DNA of 64,000 nucleotides, from NCBI RefSeq assembly GCF_900105755.1, contig NZ_FNTQ01000001.1, positions 3,968,001-4,032,000 on the forward strand. The letters run 5' to 3'. The translations under genes and the position numbers were made by a program. This document shows positions 42,572 to 51,483 of this stretch, in pieces (the first letter of the stretch is position 1; each line of letters opens with the position of its first letter). The stretch is from Streptomyces sp. Ag109_O5-10. GTDB lineage: Bacteria > Actinomycetota > Actinomycetes > Streptomycetales > Streptomycetaceae. The notes beneath the pieces were generated by a model. The model made no database searches and had not been told where the DNA came from. It saw nothing but the letters and a program-made list of their open reading frames with translations.

Positions 42572-43300
42572 CCCTGCTGGTCCTTGCGGATGGCCTCGAT
42601 GCTGCGCAGCTGGCGGCTCAGCCCGTACTGGCGGGCCACCTGCGCCGCCTGATCGAGGACGGACAGCCCATCATTCCGGGTCGCCGCATCCGACAGAAGG
42701 ATGTGCCCGTACGCGGTGTCCAGCCTCATCCGCTGCATCGGGGAGTCGACCGTGCCGGTGGTGCGCGATGTCGATGTAGTGCAGTGCATGCTTCAGGTCG
42801 CCGGCACCGCGGTGGGCCAGTCCGAGTTTCTGGTGGGCGACCGACCAGTCCTCCGGCTCGCCCAGGTCCTCGAAGGCACGAGTGGCGGCCGTCATCGCGT
42901 CGGTGGCGTACTCGTTGTCGCCCTCCTTGCTCAGCGCCGTACCCACCCACAGCCGCGCCCTGGCACGGTCACGCGGGCTCAGGCGTTGGTCCCCGGCGAG
43001 GATCGCATAGTGGCGAGCGGAGGATTCCAACTCGCCCGGCATCTCTTGAACGACGGCCAGGGACGGCTCGATCTGAGCCACCCGGCGTGGGATGTCGAGC
43101 TCGGTGAACATGCCGCGGGCGGTCAGGTAGGAGTGGCGGGCGGAGAGTGGGCCGTGGATCGCGCCCTGATCGCGCTGGAGGTCGCCAAGGAGCGCGAACG
43201 AACGGCCGTATGAATAGAGGCCCTTGTCGTCCAGCTGATGCGGTGCACGGCTACCCAACCAGCGGCTCAACAGGGTTGAGGCGAACGGGAAGTCCTGACG
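42568..43300 (-). pseudogene. Truncated, frameshifted TPR-type regulator
   Basis: Two frames join near 42755. The upstream frame has helical repeat sequence (RHSYLTARGMFTELDIPRRV, WVGTALSKEGDNEYATDAM, LGLAHRGAGDLKHALHYIDI). The downstream frame continues with HGTVDSPMQRMRLDTAYGHI and ends RSIEAIRKDQQG. Together they form the C-terminal TPR region of an XRE-type regulator of the kind that precedes YdcF genes in streptomycetes. The N-terminal DNA-binding domain is absent. One extra base (or two missing) breaks the frame. A sequencing error could explain the shift but not the missing N-terminus. Confidence 0.75.
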
Positions 43301-43532
43301 CGCGCGGCAGGTCCACCGCCCTGCGGGCGGGGTACCAGACAATGTTCACCGCAGGACACGGCCTCGATCGGGCCGAGATTCCCGACACGGAGACGGACGG
43401 CCCGAAGGGACGTACATCGTCAAGGCTCCTGGGCTGTGGATTCAGGGACAACCGCTGTCGTGTTGTGAAGAGTCCCATCAGACCCGGACACCGATGGGAA
43501 CGATGTCCGGGGCCGTAGCGGGGAGTTGGGTG
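43301..43532. other. Intergenic gap, remnant-like
   Basis: No gene can be supported between the regulator remnant and the ABC permease. The segment probably includes the junction where the regulator lost its N-terminus. Confidence 0.4.
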
Positions 43533-45785
43533 TCAGCCGTTGCGGGCGGCCTCTGGGCCGGTGATGCGTTTGAGCAGGGGGAGAGTCGAGGCGATGATGC
43601 CCAGCGAGGCGACGAGGCCGAGAGCGACGAGCGCGTAGTACGCCACGCCCGGCGACACCAGGTCGTAGTGCATCTGCGATTTCAGGAACAGGGCCGAGGC
43701 GATGAAGGCCGTACCGATCGAGATCGCGGCCACTGCAAGCAGCGGCAGTGTGCTCTCCAGGCCGATCACCCGCTGCAGCAACCGCAGCGGCGCGCCGGTG
43801 AGCCGCAGCAGCGCGAAGGGGCGTCGGCGATCCGACAGGCCCGCAACCACGCTCACCGCCAGGCTGCAGCCTGCGATCGGCAGGGTGGTCAGCAGCACCA
43901 CGTCGGCCAGTTGCCGCCAACCGGCCAGCTCTTGCTGCAAGTCGGTGCCCCAGTCGCCCACTGTTTGGGCCTGGTGGTGCGGGTAGGCGGTGGTGAGCAG
44001 CGTCCGTACGCGTTCCATGGCGGCTGTCGACCCGTCGGTGGCCACGTAGAGCAGTTGTACGGGCAGCTTGGCGACGGCTGCGGTGCTGATTGCGGCGGCG
44101 GGCCATGGCAGGTTCGGGTGCGACTGCAGGCTGACGAACGTGTAGAAATCGACGGCCGTGACGCTCGCGTCGGCCGGGCAGCGGCCCACCATGGGAGTCT
44201 GCGCCAGGTCGGAGCAGGTCACCAGTGCCGGCGCCTCCGGGGGAGGATCACCCGGGTGGACTCTTCGGTTTACCACCTTGCCGACGCCGTCGGGGTTGGC
44301 GTGGACGACCGCCACGCCCCGCACGCCCCGTATCGCCCTCACCTCGGTGAGCAGGCGTGTCGGGATGGCCCCGGCCAGCGGCGCCTCGCCGTCGCCGCCG
44401 GCCTCCACCACCGTCCGGGTCTGCCGGTCTCCGCCCAGCGTGCCGCGGTAGTCGTTGATGGTGCCGATGATGCTGACTGTCGCGGTGGTCACGAACAGGG
44501 CCAGGACGAGGCCGCTGACCGCGCGGAAGCCGGCCTTCGGGTCGTCGGCGAGCCGCCGCACGGCGATCAGGGCGGCCGGGCGACGGGTGCGCCGGGCGAC
44601 AGCCCGGGCGACGATCATGGTCAGCCACGGCCCGGCGATCACCAGGCCCAGCATCACCACCAGGAAGCCGGGGAGGTAGGCCGCCGTCTGGCCGTTCCCG
44701 GTCGCCGGGCGGCGGCCGACGAAGACGAAGTACGCCAGTTCGGCCAGGCCCGCCAGCAGCGGGATCAGCCGCCAGGCGCGCGGCGGACGCGGCGTCACCC
44801 GGCGGGTCACGCCGAGCGGGGAGATGGTGACCCGGCGCAGGGCGAGGCGTGCCGCGATCGCCGCCGCCACCGGCACGCCGACGACGACGCCGAGGACCTG
44901 CGGGGCGCTGAGTGTGAGATCCGAGAGGAAGAACCGCTGCTGCCCGGTGAGCGGAATGGTGGCCACCAGCGGGCGCAGCGCGGCGTAGAGTCCGAAGCCG
45001 ACAACCGTCCCGGCGGCCGCCGCCAGCGCGGACTCCACCGCCGACAGCAGCGACACCTGCCGGGGAGCGGCGCCGACCAGCCGCATAGCCGCATACCGCT
45101 GTTCACGCGTGGCGGCGGACAGCCGGGTCGCGGTGGCGATGAAGATCAGCACCGGGAAGATCAGGGCCCCGGCCACCACGGAGGAGATGAGTGTCAGCGC
45201 GTCGCCGCGCACCGCGCTGTCCCAGCACTCGTTGTCGCAGGCGGATGGCCGGGCACTGGTGATGGTGGTGACTGCTCTCGCCCCTCGTGCGCCCTTGATC
45301 TGGGCCGGGGTACGGCCGATGACAGCGATCAGCGAGTCCGGGGAGGCCAGAGCGGCGTCGCCGATCGTGCCGGTGGGCCGCCCGGGGAACCGGTCGCCCA
45401 GCTGGTCGGCGGGGGTCTCGCGGATCAGCTTGGCCAGTGCGGGAGAGGCGTAGTACTCACCCGGCGCCGGCAGGTGCGTCAGGCCGGGCGGGACGGGCGA
45501 GTTCGGGCCGGTCGCGGCGACGTCGACCTCGGTCAGGGACTTGCCGTCGTAGTAGTCGCCGTGCGGCCACCACCACAGCGGGTCCGCCGACGCCTGCTCG
45601 GTGCGGCTAGCGGCGCCGGTGTCGAGCCAGACCTGCCGGTGGTTCGTCCGCTCGACGGCGTTCATGCTGGCGAAGGTCGACAGCAGCAGCCCGACGCCGA
45701 TGGCGACCGCGGCGGTGATCATGGCCAGTCGGGCGAGGGCCTCCCGGCCGCCGCTGACCGCGAGGCGGAAGGCGAAGGCGATCAC
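43533..45785 (-). CDS. FtsX-like ABC transporter permease
   Basis: A 750-residue membrane protein with the MacB/FtsX-type layout. There is a helix at about 18-40 and a large extracytoplasmic domain. Three helices lie about 205-330 (including AATREQRYAAMRLVGAAPRQ, a typical coupling segment), more helices follow, a second extracytoplasmic domain, and three helices at the end. It likely exports or extrudes a peptide or lipid-like compound with the ATPase encoded just upstream (4-bp overlap). No biosynthetic partner is present, so self-protection is possible (inference). Confidence 0.9.
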   Translation of the reverse strand: MIAFAFRLAVSGGREALARLAMITAAVAIGVGLLLSTFASMNAVERTNHRQVWLDTGAASRTEQASADPLWWWPHGDYYDGKSLTEVDVAATGPNSPVPPGLTHLPAPGEYYASPALAKLIRETPADQLGDRFPGRPTGTIGDAALASPDSLIAVIGRTPAQIKGARGARAVTTITSARPSACDNECWDSAVRGDALTLISSVVAGALIFPVLIFIATATRLSAATREQRYAAMRLVGAAPRQVSLLSAVESALAAAAGTVVGFGLYAALRPLVATIPLTGQQRFFLSDLTLSAPQVLGVVVGVPVAAAIAARLALRRVTISPLGVTRRVTPRPPRAWRLIPLLAGLAELAYFVFVGRRPATGNGQTAAYLPGFLVVMLGLVIAGPWLTMIVARAVARRTRRPAALIAVRRLADDPKAGFRAVSGLVLALFVTTATVSIIGTINDYRGTLGGDRQTRTVVEAGGDGEAPLAGAIPTRLLTEVRAIRGVRGVAVVHANPDGVGKVVNRRVHPGDPPPEAPALVTCSDLAQTPMVGRCPADASVTAVDFYTFVSLQSHPNLPWPAAAISTAAVAKLPVQLLYVATDGSTAAMERVRTLLTTAYPHHQAQTVGDWGTDLQQELAGWRQLADVVLLTTLPIAGCSLAVSVVAGLSDRRRPFALLRLTGAPLRLLQRVIGLESTLPLLAVAAISIGTAFIASALFLKSQMHYDLVSPGVAYYALVALGLVASLGIIASTLPLLKRITGPEAARNG

Positions 45786-46468
45786 GAGGCGATCCGTCCG
45801 GTCGTGAGCAGGCTGGCCTTGCCGTCCCGCACGATGGCCTCCCGGTCGGCATGCGCGGCGACCCGGGGCTCGTGGGTCACCAAAACGATGGTGGTGCCCT
45901 CCTCGTGGGCCGCGTCCACCATCAGGTCCATCACCTGCTCGCCGGTCAGCGAGTCCAGCGCCCCGGTCGGCTCGTCGGCGAACAGCACCTTGGGCCGGGC
46001 CACCAGCCCGCGGGCCAGCGCCACCCGCTGCGCCTGACCGCCCGACAACTCGCCGGAGCGGCGCCGCTCCAGGCCGTCCAGGCCCAGCCGGGCGAACCAG
46101 GGCCGGGCTTCGGCGAGCGCAGCCGCCCGGCGCATGCCGGAGAACAACAGCGGAAGGGCGACGTTCTCCTCGGCGGTCAACTCGGGGACGAGCTGGCCGA
46201 ACTGGAAGACGAAGCCGAAGGTGTCGCGGCGCAGGGCGCTGCGCTCGGCCTCGTTCAAAGTGTCGATGCGGCGTCCGTCGAAGTGCACCTCGCCCGAGTC
46301 CGGGGTGAGGATGCCGGCCAGGCAGTGCAGCAGGGTGGACTTCCCCGAGCCGCTCGGGCCCATCACGGCGAACACCTCGCCGGCCTCGATGGCCAGGCTG
46401 GCGCCGCGCAGAGCGGGGGTCTCACCGAAGGAGAGAGTGAGATCGCGGGCCTCGATCAGGGCGGTCAT
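45782..46468 (-). CDS. ABC transporter ATP-binding protein (MacB/LolD type)
   Basis: A 228-residue ATPase with Walker A GPSGSGKST, signature LSGGQAQRVALARGL, Walker B VLFADEPTGALDS and the H-loop VTHEP. The ADEPTGALDS form is typical of the LolD/MacB subfamily, which pairs with FtsX-like permeases. Its ATG at 46468 overlaps the padR stop (ATGA), and its end overlaps the permease start, so the three genes form one operon. Confidence 0.94.
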   Translation of the reverse strand: MTALIEARDLTLSFGETPALRGASLAIEAGEVFAVMGPSGSGKSTLLHCLAGILTPDSGEVHFDGRRIDTLNEAERSALRRDTFGFVFQFGQLVPELTAEENVALPLLFSGMRRAAALAEARPWFARLGLDGLERRRSGELSGGQAQRVALARGLVARPKVLFADEPTGALDSLTGEQVMDLMVDAAHEEGTTIVLVTHEPRVAAHADREAIVRDGKASLLTTGRIAS

Positions 46469-46989
46469 GTGCGCACCGCCGCTGCCAGCGTGTCCATCCG
46501 GGCCGCGGCCAGCTCGATCCACCGTAGGTCGGCCTCCAGGTGGAACAGACCGTGGTCGGCGAGCAGGACGTCGATGATCGGGCCGGAGCGGCGCAGCTTC
46601 GTCAACTCGTGCATCCGCTGCAGGTGGGCGGCCCGCTGGGTGTCGAGGTACTGCTGGGCGTCCCGGCCGAGCATCAGGGCCAGCACCACCTTGGTGAACA
46701 GCACGGTCTGCAGGTTGGGCTCGGGGGCCACCGGCTCGGTGAGCCAGGTCTCGAACTCCGTCGCCCCCGCCTCGGTGATCACGTAGCGCTTGCGCTCCGG
46801 GCCGACTCCGGGCTCCGCCTCGCCGGCGATGACCTTCCCGTCCCGCGCCAACCTGCCAAGCGTTGTGTAGACCTGCCCGTACGGCAGCGGCTTGCCGCGG
46901 TTGAAGAAGGCGTCGTAGTCGCGCTTGAGGTCATAGCCGTGGCTCGGCTCTCGCTCCAACAGCCCCAACAGGGTGAGAGGAACACTCAT
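46465..46989 (-). CDS. PadR-family regulator
   Basis: A 174-residue regulator with the PadR winged helix (MSVPLTLLGLLEREPSHGYD, PYGQVYTTLGRLARDGKV) and the Vir-like C-terminal helical domain for dimerisation. First gene of the padR-ATPase-permease operon, a common drug-responsive arrangement. ATG at 46989 is chosen because the frame upstream contains the operator-like repeat. Confidence 0.93.
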   Translation of the reverse strand: MSVPLTLLGLLEREPSHGYDLKRDYDAFFNRGKPLPYGQVYTTLGRLARDGKVIAGEAEPGVGPERKRYVITEAGATEFETWLTEPVAPEPNLQTVLFTKVVLALMLGRDAQQYLDTQRAAHLQRMHELTKLRRSGPIIDVLLADHGLFHLEADLRWIELAAARMDTLAAAVRT

Positions 46990-47008
46990 GCGAGGACCAT
47001 ACACCGGG

Positions 47009-47029
47009 GATATACTCCGAGTGTATATC
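47009..47029. promoter_or_regulatory. Perfect inverted repeat upstream of padR (candidate PadR operator)
   Basis: GATATAC-N7-GTATATC is centred 30 bp upstream of the padR start and overlaps the only AT-rich, promoter-like sequence there. PadR proteins bind such AT-rich dyads and repress their own operon, so this is the likely target. Confidence 0.65.
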
Positions 47030-47471
47030 TGCTGAGAGTTCATTCTGGTCCTGGGACCTCGGATCCGGTTGTCGGCCTGTCACTGACGACCAGCGAGTCG
47101 CCCTGAGTCGACTGCCCAGGGACGCTGGTTCAGAGCTTTGGTCGGCTCCCGGCTCCCGGTTGACGGCTCGCGCGGGTGGCGAGCGCGAGTCGGGTCTCGT
47201 AGCCTCCGGCGACATCGACGAACTCCAGCGCAGGGTCAACAGAGCTACGGTCCGTTGCTGTTACGCGAGCGACGCGAGCCGCAGCTCATGCCGCTCGTAC
47301 GCCTACGACCTGCGGGGTTGCGAAAGACCCCGCATGGTCTTCGTACGGCACATCCAGGGCACATGAGCCCGGGAAACGGCGTTGACCTGTGAGAACTACC
47401 GAGAGGAGTTTTCCCAGGTCAACGCGCATTTCCTTGCGAAACCCCAGGTCAGCTCCCTCCCGCCCCCAATC
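47030..47471. other. Gene-free segment with two inverted repeats
   Basis: No supported gene. Two features stand out: a hairpin TGCGGGGT-N8-ACCCCGCA at 47311-47334, and the repeat GCGTTGACCTG (47379-47389) paired with CAGGTCAACGC (47415-47425). The latter lies 47 bp before the second direct-repeat copy and may belong to the right end of the inserted segment. Confidence 0.5.
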
Positions 47472-47472
47472 G

Positions 47473-47547
47473 CTGCACGAGTGGCAGGACTTCAGCCATC
47501 GGCTGCATGAGGCGGGGCATCAGCCGTACTGCCTGGTGTGGCCCTGA
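47473..47547 (+). pseudogene. C-terminal fragment (24 codons) of the gene at 41063
   Basis: Reads LHEWQDFSHRLHEAGHQPYC and on to LVWP then stop, identical in protein to the end of the 41063 product. No start codon or upstream part exists. Confidence 0.85.
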
Positions 47548-47567
47548 TCTGGGGTTTCGGTGGTTTC

Positions 47568-47596
47568 GGGCGAGGTCTTCGGGCCTCGCCCTTTTT
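47568..47596 (+). terminator. Terminator within direct repeat copy 2
   Basis: GGGCGAGG pairs perfectly with CCTCGCCC around an 8-nt loop and is followed by TTTTT. The equivalent stem in copy 1 has a G-T pair. Confidence 0.8.
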
Positions 47597-47826
47597 GGTG
47601 CCGGGGAGGGGCCGTCAGGCGGCCAGGGCACATCGAGGTCGTGGGGGTCATGGGGGTCATGGCTGCTCAGCCGGCGGTTCAGCAAGGTCGAGGCGAAGAG
47701 GAATGCCCCCCCGCCTCGCGGTAGCCCCCCGCTCGCCAAGACGGGTCCCGGCCCGCCGGAACCGCCCGCACCCTGTGGCCGTCTTGTGCGCTGACTGTGC
47801 ACGAAGCAGGGACTTTGGGGGACATA

Positions 47827-48960
47827 ATGGGGCGGAACGTGACGAAGGCCGGTCTCGTGGTGGTGGCCGTGGCGGCAGCGCTCGGAGCCTCGGCCTGCGG
47901 TGGGGAGGCCGGCGCGGCCGCCCGGAGCGGCGGCGGATCGCTCCCGGCGCACGGGACGAGGGAGTCCGTGGCGCCTTCTGGAGACAGGGCATCGTCCGGC
48001 TCGGCTCCGCTGCGCCCCGGCACGGTGGGGACGTTGTCCGGGGCCGCGCGGACCGCGCGGACCGCGGCGTCGTCCACAACCCGGCACGTGCCATGGAACC
48101 TGGACATTCTGGACCAGCGGTCGCGGCCCCTGAACGGGACGTTCACCACCACCGCCACGGGCAAGGGCGTTCACGTCTACGTGATCGACACCGGGATGGA
48201 CATCGGCCACAGGGAGTTCGGCGGACGCGCCCGCCTCGGCGCCGACTTCGTGGGCCCGAAGGACTCCGGAGACTGCTTCAGCGAGGCGGGTGTCGGCCAC
48301 GGCACGTTCGTCGCGGGAATCATCGGCGGGGCGAAGTACGGGGTGGCGCCCAAGGCGGAGCTCGTCCGGGTGCAGGGCATCCTGTGCGAGAGCGAGGGCG
48401 GCGGCTCCCCGGCAGCGGCCGAGGCGGCGCTGGTGAAGTCGGTCAAGTGGGTCACCGCGCACGCGCAGAAGCCCGCGGTGGTGAACATGTCGCTCAACCT
48501 CGACCACCGGTCGGCCGCCCTGGAGACCGCCGTGAAGAAGATGGTCGACGCGGGGATCCCGACGGTGGTGTCGGCCGGCAACTTCCATGACGACGCCTGC
48601 AAGCACTCCCCGGCCGGTGTCCCCGGCACGATCGTCGTCGCGGCCTCCACCCCGAAAGACCGCGCATGGAGCGACGGCGGCTCCTACGGGTCGGGGTACG
48701 GGCGGTGCGTGGACCTGTACGCCCCCGGCCAGAAGGTGACCGCCGCCCTCGCCGGCGGCGGTACGACCACGGAGAACGACGGCGCCACCTCCTGGGCCGC
48801 GCCGCACGCAACCGGCGTGATCGCCCTGTACCTTTCGGCGCACCCCCACGCCACGGCCGACCAGGTCCACGTCTGGCTCGACCACACGGCCACCCGCGGT
48901 GCCCTGCACGGCATCCGATCCGACACCCCCAACCGGCTGCTCAACACCGGCGGCCTGTGA
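47827..48960 (+). CDS. Subtilisin-like (S8) serine protease lipoprotein
   Basis: A 377-residue exported protease. The signal ends in lipobox ASAC. A low-complexity spacer (about 25-90) precedes the peptidase domain, with catalytic Asp in YVIDTGMD, His in GHGTFVAG, the oxyanion Asn in VSAGNF and Ser in GATSWAAPHATG (the usual motif is GTSMAAPH). Six Cys-containing segments suggest disulfides. ATG at 47827 follows a G-rich ribosome binding site. It sits next to the accessory segment, and the 230 bp before it hold no gene. Confidence 0.9.
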   Translation: MGRNVTKAGLVVVAVAAALGASACGGEAGAAARSGGGSLPAHGTRESVAPSGDRASSGSAPLRPGTVGTLSGAARTARTAASSTTRHVPWNLDILDQRSRPLNGTFTTTATGKGVHVYVIDTGMDIGHREFGGRARLGADFVGPKDSGDCFSEAGVGHGTFVAGIIGGAKYGVAPKAELVRVQGILCESEGGGSPAAAEAALVKSVKWVTAHAQKPAVVNMSLNLDHRSAALETAVKKMVDAGIPTVVSAGNFHDDACKHSPAGVPGTIVVAASTPKDRAWSDGGSYGSGYGRCVDLYAPGQKVTAALAGGGTTTENDGATSWAAPHATGVIALYLSAHPHATADQVHVWLDHTATRGALHGIRSDTPNRLLNTGGL

Positions 48961-48962
48961 CC

Positions 48963-48985
48963 TGCCCCGGCACCGCGCCGGGGCA
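48963..48985. terminator. Hairpin between convergent protease and PPOX genes
   Basis: TGCCCCGGC and GCCGGGGCA form a perfect 9-bp stem with a 5-nt loop, three bases after the protease stop. Confidence 0.7.
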
Positions 48986-48997
48986 CGGGGCCGTCCG

Positions 48998-49657
48998 TCA
49001 CTCGTACCGGTACTTCAGCGAGTCCGCCTCCGCCTGCTCGATGTCGGCGATCGTCAGCTCCGGCATCCGCAACTGGGCCAGCGTCACCTCGGCCGACGTC
49101 GGCTGGGCGTCCGCCGGCAGCCACTGCTCCGGCTTCCACGCCCCGCTGCGCAGCAGCGGCTTGGGGCAGTGCGGGTAGACCTCCTCGATCCCCACCACCA
49201 GCGCACTGGCCGGCGGCTTGCCCACCGCGGTCAGCTGCGACAGCAGCTCCGGACGGGTGGAGACGCAGGCCCGGCCGTTCACCCGGAGCGTCGTGGTGCG
49301 CCCCGGGACGACGAACAGCAGCCCGGCCCGTCCGGTGGCGACGACGTTCCGCAGGGTGTCCAGGCGCTTGTTGCCGGTCGCGTCCGGTATCGCCACCGTC
49401 CGCGCGTCCAGGACGGCGACGAACCCGGCGGGGCCGCCGCGCGGGGAGACGTCGCAGTTGCCCTCCGGGTCCGCACTCGCGACCAGGACCAGCGACGAGC
49501 AGCCGATCAACCGCCGGGTCTGTTCGGTGAGTTCGGTCATCTGCTTGCGCACGGCCGCGTCGCCGGGCTGTGCGTAGACCCGGCGCAACGCCTCCTGGTC
49601 GGGCACGGCGTCGAGGCGGAGCGAGTCGAAGGCACTGCCGGTGAGAGGTGTCGTCAT
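48998..49657 (-). CDS. Pyridoxamine 5'-phosphate oxidase-fold protein
   Basis: A 219-residue split-barrel flavin-binding protein (MSMEG_1061-like PPOX group). Characteristic are CDVSPRGGPAGFVAVLD, AIPDATGNKRLDTLRN and GLLFVVPGRTTTLRVNG. Such proteins bind FMN, heme or F420; which one cannot be told. The C-terminus has a Cys/Pro motif EEVYPHCPKPLLRSG, typical of the subgroup. ATG at 49657 is preferred over an upstream extension. The 217 bp before the next gene hold nothing recognisable. Confidence 0.87.
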   Translation of the reverse strand: MTTPLTGSAFDSLRLDAVPDQEALRRVYAQPGDAAVRKQMTELTEQTRRLIGCSSLVLVASADPEGNCDVSPRGGPAGFVAVLDARTVAIPDATGNKRLDTLRNVVATGRAGLLFVVPGRTTTLRVNGRACVSTRPELLSQLTAVGKPPASALVVGIEEVYPHCPKPLLRSGAWKPEQWLPADAQPTSAEVTLAQLRMPELTIADIEQAEADSLKYRYE

Positions 49658-49874
49658 GTTGCCGACCCTAAACGCCGGCCCTGGAGACGGACCCGCGCTC
49701 GATGACGTCGTGCCGCGGCTCGGCCCTCGGCTGCCGACGACGACGGTGGAGCCCCCATGACCCGCCACGCCGGGCGGTAGGGGAGGGTCCCGGCCAGGTC
49801 CCGGCGGTACACACCCCGGCCACGCCACCCGCCGCGGCCGGGGTGAACCGAAGAACCGTTCCCCGCACGCCGGT

Positions 49875-50663
49875 TCAGCGGATGCGGGCCACCCCCGCGT
49901 AGATGCCGCTGCCCTCCGGTTCCGGGGCCGGGGTGTCGGCGAACCACTCCGTCGCGGTGACCAGGCCGGGGCGGACCAGGTCCAGGCCGTCGAAGAAGCG
50001 CTCCACCTCGGGGCGGGTGCGGAAGGCGAGCCGGATGCCGCCCCTGGCGTACTCGGCGACGACCTGCTCGACGAGTTCCGGGTACAGGTCGGACGCGGCG
50101 TGCGAGAGGATCAGGTAGCTGCCCGACGGCAGGGTCTCGACCAGGGCGCGGACGATCCCGTGGGCGTCCTGCTCGTCGCTGATGAAGTGCATCAGGGCGA
50201 TGAGGGAGAGCGCGACGGGGCGGTCGAAGTCCAGGACGTGCCGGGCGTGCCGGACGATCGCCCGCGGGTCGCGCACGTCGGCCTGGATGTAGTCGGTCGC
50301 TCCCTCGGGGCGGCTGATCAGCAGCGCCTCGGCGTGCCGGAGCACGATCGGGTCGTTGTCGGTGTAGACGACCTTGGCCGACGGCACGACGTTCTGGACT
50401 ATCTGGTGGAGGTTCGGCTCGGTGGGGATGCCGGTGCCGATGTCCAGGAACTGGTCGACGCCCTGCCGGGCGAGCCACGCGGCGGCCCGGTGCATGAACT
50501 GGCGGTTCTGCCGGGCGGCGTCCTTCGCCTCGGGCGGCAGCTTCTCGCCGACCGCCTCGTCGACCGGGTAGTTGTCCTTGCCGCCGAGCAGCCAGTCGTA
50601 GACCCGCGCGGGGTGTGCCCTGCTGGTGTCTATCGGCGGGGACGGCTGTGGGTTGGTCGTCAT
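49875..50663 (-). CDS. DUF574-type SAM-dependent methyltransferase
   Basis: A 262-residue protein of the actinobacterial Methyltransf_19 (DUF574) family. It has the N-terminal HPARVYDWLLGGKDNYPVD, the SAM motif FLDIGTGIPTEPNLH, and VVYTDNDPIVLRHAEALL. The family is highly expanded in streptomycetes; substrates are unknown. A GGAG lies upstream of the ATG at 50663. Confidence 0.93.
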   Translation of the reverse strand: MTTNPQPSPPIDTSRAHPARVYDWLLGGKDNYPVDEAVGEKLPPEAKDAARQNRQFMHRAAAWLARQGVDQFLDIGTGIPTEPNLHQIVQNVVPSAKVVYTDNDPIVLRHAEALLISRPEGATDYIQADVRDPRAIVRHARHVLDFDRPVALSLIALMHFISDEQDAHGIVRALVETLPSGSYLILSHAASDLYPELVEQVVAEYARGGIRLAFRTRPEVERFFDGLDLVRPGLVTATEWFADTPAPEPEGSGIYAGVARIR

Positions 50664-50780
50664 GGCAACTCCATCGCGCCGGGGGAGACGGTGTGGGACC
50701 GAGGTCGTGGTGATCGTACTCGCGTGGCCCATCTGCCCTGCGCATGGGGGGACTTGGCCGGAGAACGGCGGCTGAGCCGG

Positions 50781-51470
50781 TCAGAGGTCGAGCAGTTCCT
50801 CGTGGAAGCCGCCGAACCGGCCTTCCGGAGTGAGGAGATGGATCTCCAGGATCCAGTGGCAGGTGCGGCCCGCCTTGTCGGTGCGGCGCAGCGGGGTGTC
50901 GTTGCCGGGCGTGATGTACGACTCGACGTCGGCGCCGTCGATCGTCTCGTGCGGGAACTCGCCGACCAGGTGGCCCGCGTGCCAGCCGCCCAGCTCCCAG
51001 CCGGCCTCCGCCGCGAGGCGGGCGACCTCGGCGTGGAGCCGTGCGCCGGTGATCTCCGGGTCGGCCTCGAAGAACCGCCGTCCTGCCGCGAACACCCTGG
51101 GGAGGTCGGCGCGGAGCCGGTGCTTGACCGGGTCGTCGCCGAGGACGAAGGTACGGCCGAAGTCGGCCTCGTACTCCTCGAAGATCGGCCCGAAGTCGGC
51201 GAAGACGATGTCGTCCGCGGCGATCACCCGGTCCGGCGGGTTCTCCCGGTACGGCAGCACGGTGTTCGGCCCGGACCGCACGATCCGCTTGTGCCAGTGC
51301 CGGGTCGTGCCGAACATCTCGTTCGCCAGGTCCCGGATCCGGTCGCTGACCGCCCGCTCCCCCTCGCCGGGCGCGACGAGCCCACGCTCCTCGATCTCCG
51401 CGAACAGCCGGACGGCCTTGCCCTGGGCTTCGAGCAGGCGCGCCGCGCGCCTGGGTTCGTCATCCGCCAT
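50781..51470 (-). CDS. M24-family aminopeptidase-like protein
   Basis: A 229-residue protein with the pita-bread fold of M24 peptidases but without an N-terminal creatinase domain. The metal ligands are visible: Asp in VFADFGP and EADFGRTF, His in GWHAGHLVGEFPH, Glu in ILEIHLL and the final HEELL. It may be an Xaa-Pro dipeptidase or a non-peptidase member. ATG at 51470 was chosen over 51506, since MADDEPRRAARLLEAQ resembles family starts. Confidence 0.86.
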   Translation of the reverse strand: MADDEPRRAARLLEAQGKAVRLFAEIEERGLVAPGEGERAVSDRIRDLANEMFGTTRHWHKRIVRSGPNTVLPYRENPPDRVIAADDIVFADFGPIFEEYEADFGRTFVLGDDPVKHRLRADLPRVFAAGRRFFEADPEITGARLHAEVARLAAEAGWELGGWHAGHLVGEFPHETIDGADVESYITPGNDTPLRRTDKAGRTCHWILEIHLLTPEGRFGGFHEELLDL

Positions 51471-51483
51471 GGGCCGAACCCAA

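Larger units (their letters stand above)
47472..47631. repeat. Direct repeat copy 2: gene 3' end plus terminator
   Basis: Matches 41671-41828. The copy begins abruptly at GCTGCACGAGTGGCAGGAC, with unrelated DNA before it, and contains the last codons, stop, terminator and some following DNA of the gene at 41063. Confidence 0.85.

Noticed and set aside
41747..47471. Intact prophage or integrative element with integrase
   Set aside because: No integrase, replication or transfer gene could be recognised in the segment, so it was reported only as a repeat-bounded insertion.
47449..48909. 486-codon minus-strand frame over the protease gene
   Set aside because: Antisense to a protease with all catalytic motifs. 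Only the short FASTLL segment was kept, as a possible scar.
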